From Hylemonella sp. (GTDB lineage Bacteria > Pseudomonadota > Gammaproteobacteria > Burkholderiales > Burkholderiaceae_C), in NCBI RefSeq assembly GCF_027532185.1, contig NZ_JAPZSV010000003.1:310001-374000 (forward strand): DNA of 64,000 bases, read 5' to 3'. The notes beneath the pieces were generated by a model, which worked only from the letters and a program-made list of their open reading frames with translations, was not told the origin of the DNA and ran no database searches. The translations under genes were made by a program, and so were the position numbers. Below, in pieces: positions 38,896 through 46,854 of this stretch (its first letter is position 1; each line of letters begins with the position of its first letter).

Positions 38896-39372
38896 ATGAC
38901 TGACCGCTCCCCCCTGCCCCGCCGCCATCTCTTGGGCGCTGTGGCCGCCGCTGCCGCCGCCGGCACCGCCTTGCCCACGCCCGCCGCAAACAAACCCGGC
39001 GCCGACGGCCCGCCGCACAAGATCGTCTACCAGCTCAACCGCGCCGAGCCGGACTACCAGGAGGCCATCCTCAACTCCATCGGCGCCATGCTCAAGAAAT
39101 ATGTGGACGATGTGGCGATTGCCGTCGTGGTCTGGGGGCCGGGCATCCATCTGCTGGCGAAGAAGCCGCAGCGCCCCGTGGCCCCGGTGCTGCAGCAGCG
39201 TGTGACGAGCATGAGCACATCCTATGGCGTGGAGTTCGTGGCCTGCGGCAACACCATGCACAGCCTGGGCTGGAACAAAGCCGACATGCTCGACATTGCG
39301 CGCATCGAGGAAGTCGGTGCCGCTGCGGTGATGGAGTTCCAGGAGAAGGGCTACGCCTACCTCGCGTGGTAG
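38896..39372 (+). CDS. Exported DsrE/DsrF-like protein
   Basis: The product has 158 residues. A Tat-type signal begins TDRSPLPRRHLLGAVAAAAA and ends near residue 30. The mature part KIVYQLNRAEPDYQEAILNSIGAMLKKY, followed by IAVVVWGPGIHLLAKK and a single Cys in VEFVACGNTM, is the pattern of periplasmic DsrE-like proteins. DsrE-fold proteins bind or relay sulfur, but the function of these exported versions is not known. It is 10 bases from the convergent deacetylase-like gene. No sulfur-oxidation genes are nearby. Confidence 0.8.
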   Translation: MTDRSPLPRRHLLGAVAAAAAAGTALPTPAANKPGADGPPHKIVYQLNRAEPDYQEAILNSIGAMLKKYVDDVAIAVVVWGPGIHLLAKKPQRPVAPVLQQRVTSMSTSYGVEFVACGNTMHSLGWNKADMLDIARIEEVGAAAVMEFQEKGYAYLAW

Positions 39373-39382
39373 CCCGGCGGGC

Positions 39383-40336
39383 TCAGACCCCGGCCAGCGT
39401 GCGCAGATGCGCCTCGACACTGCGCCCGAGCGCGCTGAGGTTGTAGCCCCCCTCGAGGCAGGAGACGATGCGCTGCTTGCTGTAGCGCCGTGCCACATCC
39501 ATGATGCGTCCGGTGATCCAGGCATAGTCTTCCTCGACCAGGCCGAGCTGGGCCAGCTCGTCCTCGCGGTGGGCGTCGAAGCCCGCACTGATGAAGATCA
39601 TCTCAGGCTTGTGCGCCTCCAGCCGCGGCATCCACAGCGTCTCCACGATCTCGCGGATGGCCATGCCCTTGGTGTAGGCCGGCACGGGCACATTGACTAG
39701 GTTGTCCGCGTCCGAGCGCGAGCCACCTGGTGGGTAGAAGGGATGCTGGTAAAAGCTCACCATGAGGATGCGTGGGTCGCCGGCCACGATGTCCTCGGTG
39801 CCGTTGCCATGGTGCACATCGAAATCGACGATGGCCACGCGCTTGAGTCGGTGCCGCTCCACCGCGTATTTGGCCGCGACGGCCACGTTGTTGACGAAGC
39901 AGAAGCCCATGGCCTGTTCGCGGCCCGCGTGATGCCCGGGCGGACGCACGGCGCAGAAGGCGTTCTGCAGCTCACCCGCGATCACGGCGTCGGTCGCCGC
40001 CAGGGCTGCACCGGCGCCGCGCAGGATGGCGTTCCAGCTGTCGACGTTCATGGACGTGTCCGGGTCGACCATGGCGTAGCGCGGGCCGCCGGCCAGCTGT
40101 TCGTCGGCCAGGGTGGCGCTCATGCCGCGCAAGGCCAGCACATGGGTGCGGCTGTGCGCCAGCTCCACCTCGTCAAGCGAGGCCATGGGCGCCTCGATAC
40201 GGATCAGCGCATGGTCCACCCCGCTGATCAGCAGCCGCTCCTCGATCGCATCGAGCCGCTCGGGGCATTCCGGATGCCCTGCCCCCATCTCGTGCTTGCG
40301 GCAATCACCATGGGTGTAAAAGCCCGTCTTGCTCAT
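39383..40336 (-). CDS. Histone-deacetylase-like hydrolase (acetylpolyamine/acyl amide deacylase)
   Basis: The product has 317 residues of the class II HDAC-like bacterial family. Metal and catalytic residues are visible: the HH pair in VRPPGHHAGREQAMGFC, the Asp/His metal ligands in VDFDVHHGNGTEDI, and the Asp in SAGFDAHREDELA. The N-terminal HPECPERL motif binds substrate. Bacterial members remove acetyl groups from polyamines or other amides. The ATG at 40336 is only 30 bases from the divergent moxR start, so control signals of the two genes overlap. Confidence 0.92.
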   Translation of the reverse strand: MSKTGFYTHGDCRKHEMGAGHPECPERLDAIEERLLISGVDHALIRIEAPMASLDEVELAHSRTHVLALRGMSATLADEQLAGGPRYAMVDPDTSMNVDSWNAILRGAGAALAATDAVIAGELQNAFCAVRPPGHHAGREQAMGFCFVNNVAVAAKYAVERHRLKRVAIVDFDVHHGNGTEDIVAGDPRILMVSFYQHPFYPPGGSRSDADNLVNVPVPAYTKGMAIREIVETLWMPRLEAHKPEMIFISAGFDAHREDELAQLGLVEEDYAWITGRIMDVARRYSKQRIVSCLEGGYNLSALGRSVEAHLRTLAGV

Positions 40337-40366
40337 GGCACACCTGATTTCGGTTAATGTCGCGTC

Positions 40367-41287
40367 ATGGACGCACAAGCCAAGATTAAAGCACTGCTGA
40401 CGCAGCTCAACACGATCATCGTGGGCAAACCCGCCCAGGTCAGCGACGGTGTGGCCTGCCTGCTGGCCGGGGGACATCTACTCATCGAAGACGCCCCGGG
40501 CGTGGGCAAGACCACCCTGGCACATGCGCTCTCGCGCAGCTTCGGCCTGCAGTTCTCGCGCGTGCAGTTCACTGCCGACCTCATGCCCAGCGATCTCTCG
40601 GGCGTGTCCATCTACGACCGCAACCAGAACACCTTTGTCTTTCACCCCGGCCCCATCTTTGCCCAGGTGCTGCTGGCTGATGAGATCAACCGCGCCAGTC
40701 CCAAGACCCAGAGCGCCCTGCTCGAAGCCATGGAAGAGCGTCAGGTCACGATCGAGGGTGAGACCCGCCCCCTGCCCCTGCCCTTTTTCGTGATCGCCAC
40801 CCAAAACCCGCAGGAGCAGCTGGGCACCCACCCGCTGCCCGAATCGCAGCTGGACCGCTTCCTCATGCGCATCTCGCTGGGCTACCCCGACCGCGCTTCC
40901 GAGCGCGAATTGTTGGCGGGCCGCGAGCGCCGCGAGATGGTCGAGCAGTTGCCAGGTCTGCTGACTTCCGCGGAACTCAAGGCGCTGCAGCAGCAGGTGC
41001 TCGCCGTGCACGCCGCAGCGCCCCTGCTCGACTACCTGCAGGACCTCATTGCCGCCACGCGCAACGGCCGCTGGTTCGTGCAGGGCCTGTCGCCCCGCGC
41101 TGGCCTGGCCGTGCTGCGCGCCGCCAAGGCCCAGGCCCTGATCAGCGGGCGCGACTATGTGGCACCCGACGACGTGCAGGCCATCCTGCCGCAGACCACG
41201 GCCCACCGCCTCGTGCCCGTGGCCAGCGCCGGTCGCGGCCCGCTGGAGCAGGTGCGCGCCATGCTTGACGCCGTGCCTCTGCCCTGA
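40367..41287 (+). CDS. MoxR-family AAA+ ATPase
   Basis: The product has 306 residues. Walker A is EDAPGVGKTT (near residue 45), Walker B VLLADEINRASPKTQSALLEAM (near residue 105), and the sensor region FFVIATQNPQEQLGTHPLPESQLDRF is diagnostic of MoxR. MoxR proteins act as chaperones that help mature secreted or membrane complexes, usually with DUF58 and transglutaminase-domain partners. The DUF58 gene follows after 12 bases; the transglutaminase-type gene is 5 kb away on the other strand. Confidence 0.94.
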   Translation: MDAQAKIKALLTQLNTIIVGKPAQVSDGVACLLAGGHLLIEDAPGVGKTTLAHALSRSFGLQFSRVQFTADLMPSDLSGVSIYDRNQNTFVFHPGPIFAQVLLADEINRASPKTQSALLEAMEERQVTIEGETRPLPLPFFVIATQNPQEQLGTHPLPESQLDRFLMRISLGYPDRASERELLAGRERREMVEQLPGLLTSAELKALQQQVLAVHAAAPLLDYLQDLIAATRNGRWFVQGLSPRAGLAVLRAAKAQALISGRDYVAPDDVQAILPQTTAHRLVPVASAGRGPLEQVRAMLDAVPLP

Positions 41288-41299
41288 GGGCCACGGTCC

Positions 41300-42295
41300 A
41301 TGAGTGCGGCACCGCCTCTGCCCAACCCCCTGCTGCATCCCCTGGGCCATGCGCGCGCGCGCTGGCAGCACTGGTGGCAGGCGCGCCTGCCGCGCAGCGA
41401 CACGCACACCCTGACCCAGCGCAACGTCTACATCCTGCCCACGCGTGCCGGCTTCATGCTGGCCACCACCTTGCTGGTGCTGCTGGTCGCCTCCATCAAC
41501 TACCAGCTCAATCTCGGCTATCTGCTGACCTTCCTGCTCGGCGGCTGCGCCGTCGTCAGCATGCACACCTCGCACGGGACGCTGCGCGGCCTCACACTCG
41601 TGCTGCATCCGGTGGAAGCGCATCACGCGGGTACGCCCACGCGGCTGCGCGTCACACTGCACAACGCACGCAAAAGCGCACGCTACGGCATCGGCCTGCG
41701 CGTGCACACGCCGGACGAGGCCGCGCACTGGGTCTGGTGCGATGTGCCGGGCCTGGGCAGCAGTGATGTGGAACTGGTGTTGCCCGGTCTGCCGCGGGGG
41801 CGTCACGACCTCCCCACGCTCAGCGCCGAGACACGCTTTCCGCTGGGGATCTTCCGCGTCTGGACGCTCTGGCGTCCTGCAGCCAGCGTGCTGGTCTATC
41901 CACAGGCCGAGGCCTCGCCCCCGCCGCTGCCGCCGGGCCAGCCCCACAGCAGCGGTGGTGCAGCGGCACGCCATGTGGCCAGCAGCGAGTTCGACGGTGT
42001 CCGACCCTACCGCCGGGGCGATCCGCTCAAGAGCATCGTCTGGAAGAAAGCCGCCAAGACCGACGAACTCGTGAGCCGAGACAGCCTGCAGGCCCAGCAT
42101 TTCCAGCTCTGGCTGGACCTCAACGAGACCTATGGCGCCACCACCGAGCAGCGCCTCTCGCGCCTGTGCGCCTGGGTGCTCCAGGCCGAGGCGCAGGAGC
42201 TGGACTACGGCCTGCGCCTGCGGGGCTCGGAGCTCGCGCCAGCGCAGGGCGAAGCGCACAAACGCGCGTGCCTGGAGGCGCTGGCCCTGTACTGA
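41300..42295 (+). CDS. DUF58 domain-containing membrane protein
   Basis: The product has 331 residues. Two membrane segments lie at about 50-85 (GFMLATTLLVLLVASINYQL and following), a beta-rich middle at about 95-200, and the DUF58 signature SEFDGVRPYRRGDPLKSIVWKKAAKTDELVSRD near residue 235. It belongs to the MoxR-DUF58 module whose cellular task in betaproteobacteria is not established. It starts 12 bases after moxR and so is co-transcribed with it. comEC starts 64 bases downstream and may be read from the same message. Confidence 0.9.
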   Translation: MSAAPPLPNPLLHPLGHARARWQHWWQARLPRSDTHTLTQRNVYILPTRAGFMLATTLLVLLVASINYQLNLGYLLTFLLGGCAVVSMHTSHGTLRGLTLVLHPVEAHHAGTPTRLRVTLHNARKSARYGIGLRVHTPDEAAHWVWCDVPGLGSSDVELVLPGLPRGRHDLPTLSAETRFPLGIFRVWTLWRPAASVLVYPQAEASPPPLPPGQPHSSGGAAARHVASSEFDGVRPYRRGDPLKSIVWKKAAKTDELVSRDSLQAQHFQLWLDLNETYGATTEQRLSRLCAWVLQAEAQELDYGLRLRGSELAPAQGEAHKRACLEALALY

Positions 42296-42359
42296 GCTCA
42301 GGAGCAACCTCCCATCTTCATGCGAGGCACCCCAGGGCCGGCCCGTTTAGCATCGCGCC

Positions 42360-44801
42360 ATGCATGACCCGTCCACCGGCACACCTGCCCGGCTCTTGAC
42401 GCCCTGCCTGCTCGGGGGCATCGCGGGCCTCGCGCTGCAGCTGCAACAGCCCGAGCTCTGGCCAGTGGCCACCTACGCCCTGACGCTGGCGATGGCACTC
42501 GCCTTGCTGCTGATCTTGCGCCGGCTGTCACGCCCGGCGCTGAGGCAGCTGCTGGCTTTTGGGGCCGCAGCCCTGCTGGCCCATGCCAGCACGGGCCTGC
42601 GCGCCACTCACTTCCAGCAGCGGGCCCTGGACCCGGCGCTCGAGGGTCGTGACCTCAGCGTGACAGGCCGCATCAGCGCCATGCCGCAATTCGGCGAGAA
42701 CAGCACACGCTTTCGCTTCAGCGTCGAACGCGCCACGCTGGACGGCCAGGCCGTGCCGGTGCCGCCGCGCCTCTACCTGAGCTGGTACGGCGGCTTTCGC
42801 AACGAGGACGGCGCTGTGCTTGAGCCCTTTCTGCAGGCGCCCGAGCTGCATGCGGGTGAACGCTGGCGCTTCAACGTCCGGCTGCGCGCACCGCATGGCG
42901 CTCGCAATCCGCATGGTTTCGATTTCGAGCTCTGGCTCTGGGAGCAGGGCCTGCAGGCTACGGGCTATGTGCGCACGGGCCGCAAGGACCCGTCGCCCCA
43001 GAACCTGGGGCCCAGCGGCGAGCATCCGGTCGAACTGGCACGGCAGCGGGTGCGCGATGCGATCCAGCAGCGCGCACCCGCCTTGCCGGAGACGGCGCAG
43101 GAACAGGCTCGGGCCCGTGCCCTGGGTGTGGTCGCGGCCCTGGTCACGGGCGACCAGCAGGCCATCGCGCGCAGCGACTGGGATGTGTTCCGCGCTACCG
43201 GTGTGGCACACCTGATGAGCATTTCAGGCCTGCACATCACGCTCTTTGCCTGGCTGGCAGCACTGCTGCTGCGCGGGCTCTGGCGCGCGTCGCCACGCCT
43301 GTGCCTGCTCTATCCAGCACAGCACGCCGGCTTGCTCGGCGGTCTGGCCTTGGCCGCGGCTTACGCGCTCTTCAGCGGCTGGGGCGTGCCGGCGCAGCGC
43401 ACCGTGCTCATGCTGGCCACCGCCACCTTGCTGCGCCTGACGGCGCGGCGCTGGCCCTGGCCGCAGCTGTGGCTGCTGACGGCTGCCGTGGTGCTGGCTG
43501 TCGACCCCTGGGCCCTGCTGCAGCCGGGCTTCTGGCTGAGCTTCGTCGCCGTCGGCGTGCTGTTTGCCGGCGTCGGTCACGAGCCGCCGGATGCGCCGCG
43601 CCCCCTGCACGCGCGGCTGCTGGGCCTGCTGCGCGAACAGTGGCTGATCACCCTCGCGCTGGCGCCGCTGACGCTGCTCTTCTTCGGCGAGGTCTCGCTG
43701 GTCGGCCTGCTGGCCAATCTGGTGGCGATTCCCTGGGTGACGCTGGGTGTGACACCGCTGGCGCTGCTGGGCACACTCTGGTCACCGCTGTGGGACGCCG
43801 CCGCCTGGGCCGTGCAGGTGCTGGGCACGCTGCTGGCCCAGCTTGCCAGCCTGCCGCTAGCCACGCTGGCCGTGGCGCAGGCCCCACTGTGGGCCGGGCT
43901 GGCCGCGGTGCTCGGTGGCTTCCTGCTCGCCCTGCGCCTGCCCGGGCCCGTGCGCCTGGCAGGCCTGCCCCTGCTCTTGCCAGCCCTGCTGTGGCAGCCG
44001 TCCGCGCCACCGGCTGGACAGTTCGAACTGCTGGCCGCCGACGTGGGCCAGGGAAATGCCGTGCTGGTGCGCACGGCCTCGCACGCCCTGCTCTACGACA
44101 CCGGGCCACGCTACGCCAACGACAGCGACGCGGGCCAGCGTGTGCTGGTGCCGATGCTGCGTGGCCAGGGCATACGCCTGGACACGCTGGTGCTGAGCCA
44201 TCGCGACAGCGACCACACGGGCGGTGCGGCCTCGGTGCTGGGGGCCCAGCCACAGGCCCGCCTGCTGAGCTCGCTGGACGCGGCGCACGAGCTGTTGGCC
44301 GGGCAGACCACCCAACGCTGCGAAGCGGGCCAGCGCTGGACCTGGGATGGTGTGCAGTTCGAGCTGCTGCATCCCCGGCCCGAAGACTACGGGCGCGTTC
44401 GACGCAGCAACGCCCTGTCCTGCGTGCTGCGGATCAGCAATGGCTCGCAGACCGCCCTGCTGGCCGGGGACATCGAGAAGGAACAGGAGGCCCGCCTGTT
44501 GGCCGACGAAGCCGCGCTGCGCGCCGACTGGCTGCTGGTGCCGCACCACGGCAGCAAGACCTCGAGCACAGCGGCCTTCCTCGATGCCGTGGCACCGCGC
44601 TGGGCCTTGGTGCAGGCCGGCTACCGTAACCGCTACGGCCACCCGGCCGCCGAGGTGCTGGCACGCTACGCCGAGCGCGAGGTGCAGCTGCTGGACTCTG
44701 CGCACTGTGGTGCTGCACGCTGGGCCTCGGCCCGGGCCGATCGGGTGCGCTGCGAGCGTATCGAACAGCGCCGCTACTGGCAGCATCGCCCTCCCGGGTG
44801 A
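42360..44801 (+). CDS. comEC: DNA internalization channel protein ComEC/Rec2
   Basis: The product has 813 residues with the complete layout: N-terminal DUF4131 region with soluble OB-like part (about 95-215), the polytopic Competence domain (starting ATGVAHLMSISGLHITLFAWL near residue 280), and a C-terminal metallo-beta-lactamase-like domain (DVGQGNAVLVRTASHALLYDTGP near residue 565 and LSHRDSDHTGGAASVL near residue 615). It forms the inner-membrane channel for single-stranded DNA during natural transformation. No other competence genes are in the window apart from the ComFB-like protein, which is unrelated to uptake. Confidence 0.95.
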   Translation: MHDPSTGTPARLLTPCLLGGIAGLALQLQQPELWPVATYALTLAMALALLLILRRLSRPALRQLLAFGAAALLAHASTGLRATHFQQRALDPALEGRDLSVTGRISAMPQFGENSTRFRFSVERATLDGQAVPVPPRLYLSWYGGFRNEDGAVLEPFLQAPELHAGERWRFNVRLRAPHGARNPHGFDFELWLWEQGLQATGYVRTGRKDPSPQNLGPSGEHPVELARQRVRDAIQQRAPALPETAQEQARARALGVVAALVTGDQQAIARSDWDVFRATGVAHLMSISGLHITLFAWLAALLLRGLWRASPRLCLLYPAQHAGLLGGLALAAAYALFSGWGVPAQRTVLMLATATLLRLTARRWPWPQLWLLTAAVVLAVDPWALLQPGFWLSFVAVGVLFAGVGHEPPDAPRPLHARLLGLLREQWLITLALAPLTLLFFGEVSLVGLLANLVAIPWVTLGVTPLALLGTLWSPLWDAAAWAVQVLGTLLAQLASLPLATLAVAQAPLWAGLAAVLGGFLLALRLPGPVRLAGLPLLLPALLWQPSAPPAGQFELLAADVGQGNAVLVRTASHALLYDTGPRYANDSDAGQRVLVPMLRGQGIRLDTLVLSHRDSDHTGGAASVLGAQPQARLLSSLDAAHELLAGQTTQRCEAGQRWTWDGVQFELLHPRPEDYGRVRRSNALSCVLRISNGSQTALLAGDIEKEQEARLLADEAALRADWLLVPHHGSKTSSTAAFLDAVAPRWALVQAGYRNRYGHPAAEVLARYAEREVQLLDSAHCGAARWASARADRVRCERIEQRRYWQHRPPG

Positions 44802-44848
44802 AAACCGCAGTTGCGCCAGGGCAGTGGCGCGGCGATGATCGGCGCACC

Positions 44849-45745
44849 ATGACGAAAGCAGCCAGGCCGGCCTCCCTGCAGATCGCCGACATTGACCGAG
44901 AAATGGATCAGGCCCGCGCCGAAGGCCCGGTGCGCGACATCGTGATCCCGCCCTGCCCCGAGCTGCTCACCGCCCTGCAGCTGGAGATGCGGCAGCCCGA
45001 ACCGGACCCGACCGAGGTCACGCGCATCGCCGGCAGCGACGTGGCCATGGCCGCGGCCCTGCTGCGCCTGGCCAACAGCCCGCTCTACAGCCGCTCCCGG
45101 CCCGCGCACACCGTGGCCGAGGCCGTGAGCCTGCTGGGCCTCGGTCAGACGGCCGCCGTCCTGACCGGCTTTCTGGCGCGCCACAGCATCCCCGCCAGTT
45201 CGCCGCTGCTGGAGCATTTCTGGGAGACCTCGACCCGGCGCTCACTGGCCATGGCCTTCATCGCGCGCCAACTCTATGGCGTGGACGCCGAGGTGGCGCA
45301 GACCTGCGGCCTTTTCATGCACGTGGGTCTGCCCATCCTGCTGCAGGGCCTGCGCGGCTACGCCGGCACCCTGGCCGAAGCCATGGCTCGGCAGGACCGC
45401 AGCTACACGGAGACAGAGAACGCCGCGCACCGAACCGACCACGCGGTCGTGGGCGCCATCGTGGCACGTACCTGGCACCTGCCGCCCGTGATCGCCTTTG
45501 CCATCCGCCTGCACCACGACTTTCATGTGCTGCGCGTGAGCTCCATCCCGGCCGGGGTGCGCACCCTGGTGGCGCTGGCTGCGGTGGCCGAGCATCTGGT
45601 GGCGGATTTCGAGGGCGTGCAGCTCCAGCGTGAATGGGCGCAGCACGGCCCGGCCTGCCTGGCCTATCTGCAGATCGGCGAGTCGGAGGTCGACCTCTGG
45701 GTCGACACGTTGCACCCGGTGTTCGAGTCCGTGGTGCTGGCCTGA
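44849..45745 (+). CDS. HDOD domain-containing protein
   Basis: The product has 298 residues when started at the ATG at 44849; a GTG at 44798 that overlaps the comEC stop is an alternative, and neither has a strong ribosome site. The HDOD domain occupies about residues 35-240: CPELLTALQLEMRQPEPDPTEVTRIAGSDVAMAAALLRLANSPLY, then TVAEAVSLLGLGQ and LFMHVGLPILLQ. HDOD proteins are signalling outputs without HD catalytic residues, often tied to cyclic di-GMP or chemotaxis circuits. Its 3' end overlaps the 3' end of the convergent mltB gene by 82 bases. Confidence 0.88.
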   Translation: MTKAARPASLQIADIDREMDQARAEGPVRDIVIPPCPELLTALQLEMRQPEPDPTEVTRIAGSDVAMAAALLRLANSPLYSRSRPAHTVAEAVSLLGLGQTAAVLTGFLARHSIPASSPLLEHFWETSTRRSLAMAFIARQLYGVDAEVAQTCGLFMHVGLPILLQGLRGYAGTLAEAMARQDRSYTETENAAHRTDHAVVGAIVARTWHLPPVIAFAIRLHHDFHVLRVSSIPAGVRTLVALAAVAEHLVADFEGVQLQREWAQHGPACLAYLQIGESEVDLWVDTLHPVFESVVLA

Positions 45746-46854
45746 GTCTGCGTGCCCTGCACCGCCCGGCGTGCCTGGGCCACGGTCTGACCGAGCTCGA
45801 TCACGGCCAATGCGTAGTAGCTGCTCCAGTTGTAGCGCGTGACGGCATAGAAGTTCTCGGTGCCGGCCACATAGGTGGGCGAGTAGTCGCCGTTCTGCAG
45901 CTCCACCAGCGCCAACGGCCCGTTGTGCTGCTGGCCCGCCGGGCCCAGTACCACGCCCTTGGCGGCGAACTGATCCACCCCGAAGGTGGGCTTGATGTCG
46001 GGGGCCAGCAGGGCCTCCATGTCCAGCCGCGAGTAGTCGAAATCCACCGTGTAGTGCGTGGGCATGCCCGGCTTCCAGTTGAAGGCCTTGAAGTAGTGCG
46101 CGACGGAGCCGATGGCATCGGCCGGGCTGTCGAGCAGGTCGATGCGGCCGTCCTGGTCGAAATCCACCGCATAGCGGGCCCAGCTGGAAGGCATGAACTG
46201 CGGGATGCCCATGGCACCGGCGTAGCTGCCGCGGGCCTTCAGCGGGTCCAGGCCGGCCTGGTGACGGTGCTTGAGAAACTCGCCCAGCTCGCTGCGGAAG
46301 AAGGCCGCGCGCGCAGCCGCACGCGGATGCTCGGCAGGGAAATCCAGCGCCAGGGTCGTCAGCGTGTCCAGCACGCGGTAGCGACCCAGATGGCGGCCGT
46401 AGAAGGTCTCGACGCCGATGATGCCGACGATGATCTCGGGCGGCACGCCATAGGTGCTGCTGGCCTGTTGCAGCAGCGCCTCGTGCGTCTGCCAGAAGGC
46501 CACACCCGCCTGAACGCGCTCGGTCTCCAGAAAGCGGCTGCGGTACTGCTGCCAGTTGCGCGGCGTGCTCACGGGCGGTGGCACGACCAGCTTGGCCAGT
46601 TGCGGCACATGGCGCGCCTTGCCGAGGGTGCGGCGCACCCAGCGGCGATCGAGCCCATGCTGCTGCGCGATCTCGTCGGCCAGGGCCATGGCCTCGCGCC
46701 GGGCCGCATAGGCCGGGCCGCTGCCTTCGATCAGCTGGGACGTGCTGTCCTGTGCGCGCTTGGCGCGCGGCTTTTTCTGGGTGCTGGCCTGGGCCGAGAC
46801 CAGGGCACCACACAGCAAGGCCAGCAGCAAAAAGGTGGGAAGACGTCGGTTCAC
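45664..46854 (-). CDS. mltB: Lytic murein transglycosylase B (MltB family)
   Basis: The product has 396 residues. A signal peptide covers residues 1-23; no lipobox Cys is seen at the cleavage site, so it is periplasmic rather than a lipoprotein. The catalytic Glu is in VGIIGVETFYGRHLGRYRVLDTLTTLAL, and RGSYAGAMGIPQFMPSSWARYAVDFDQDGRIDL is the family hallmark. It cuts glycan strands to 1,6-anhydro-muropeptides. The GTG at 46854 overlaps the upstream stop (GTGA). The last 35 or so residues (rich in Thr, Gln and Ser) are encoded opposite the HDOD gene and are probably a tail gained by read-through of an older stop. Confidence 0.92.
   Translation of the reverse strand: MNRRLPTFLLLALLCGALVSAQASTQKKPRAKRAQDSTSQLIEGSGPAYAARREAMALADEIAQQHGLDRRWVRRTLGKARHVPQLAKLVVPPPVSTPRNWQQYRSRFLETERVQAGVAFWQTHEALLQQASSTYGVPPEIIVGIIGVETFYGRHLGRYRVLDTLTTLALDFPAEHPRAAARAAFFRSELGEFLKHRHQAGLDPLKARGSYAGAMGIPQFMPSSWARYAVDFDQDGRIDLLDSPADAIGSVAHYFKAFNWKPGMPTHYTVDFDYSRLDMEALLAPDIKPTFGVDQFAAKGVVLGPAGQQHNGPLALVELQNGDYSPTYVAGTENFYAVTRYNWSSYYALAVIELGQTVAQARRAVQGTQTQASTTDSNTGCNVSTQRSTSDSPICR

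Noticed and set aside
40478-42307. 609-codon minus-strand frame
   Set aside because: Shadow of moxR and DUF58; no motif, no ribosome site, and wrong strand for the operon.
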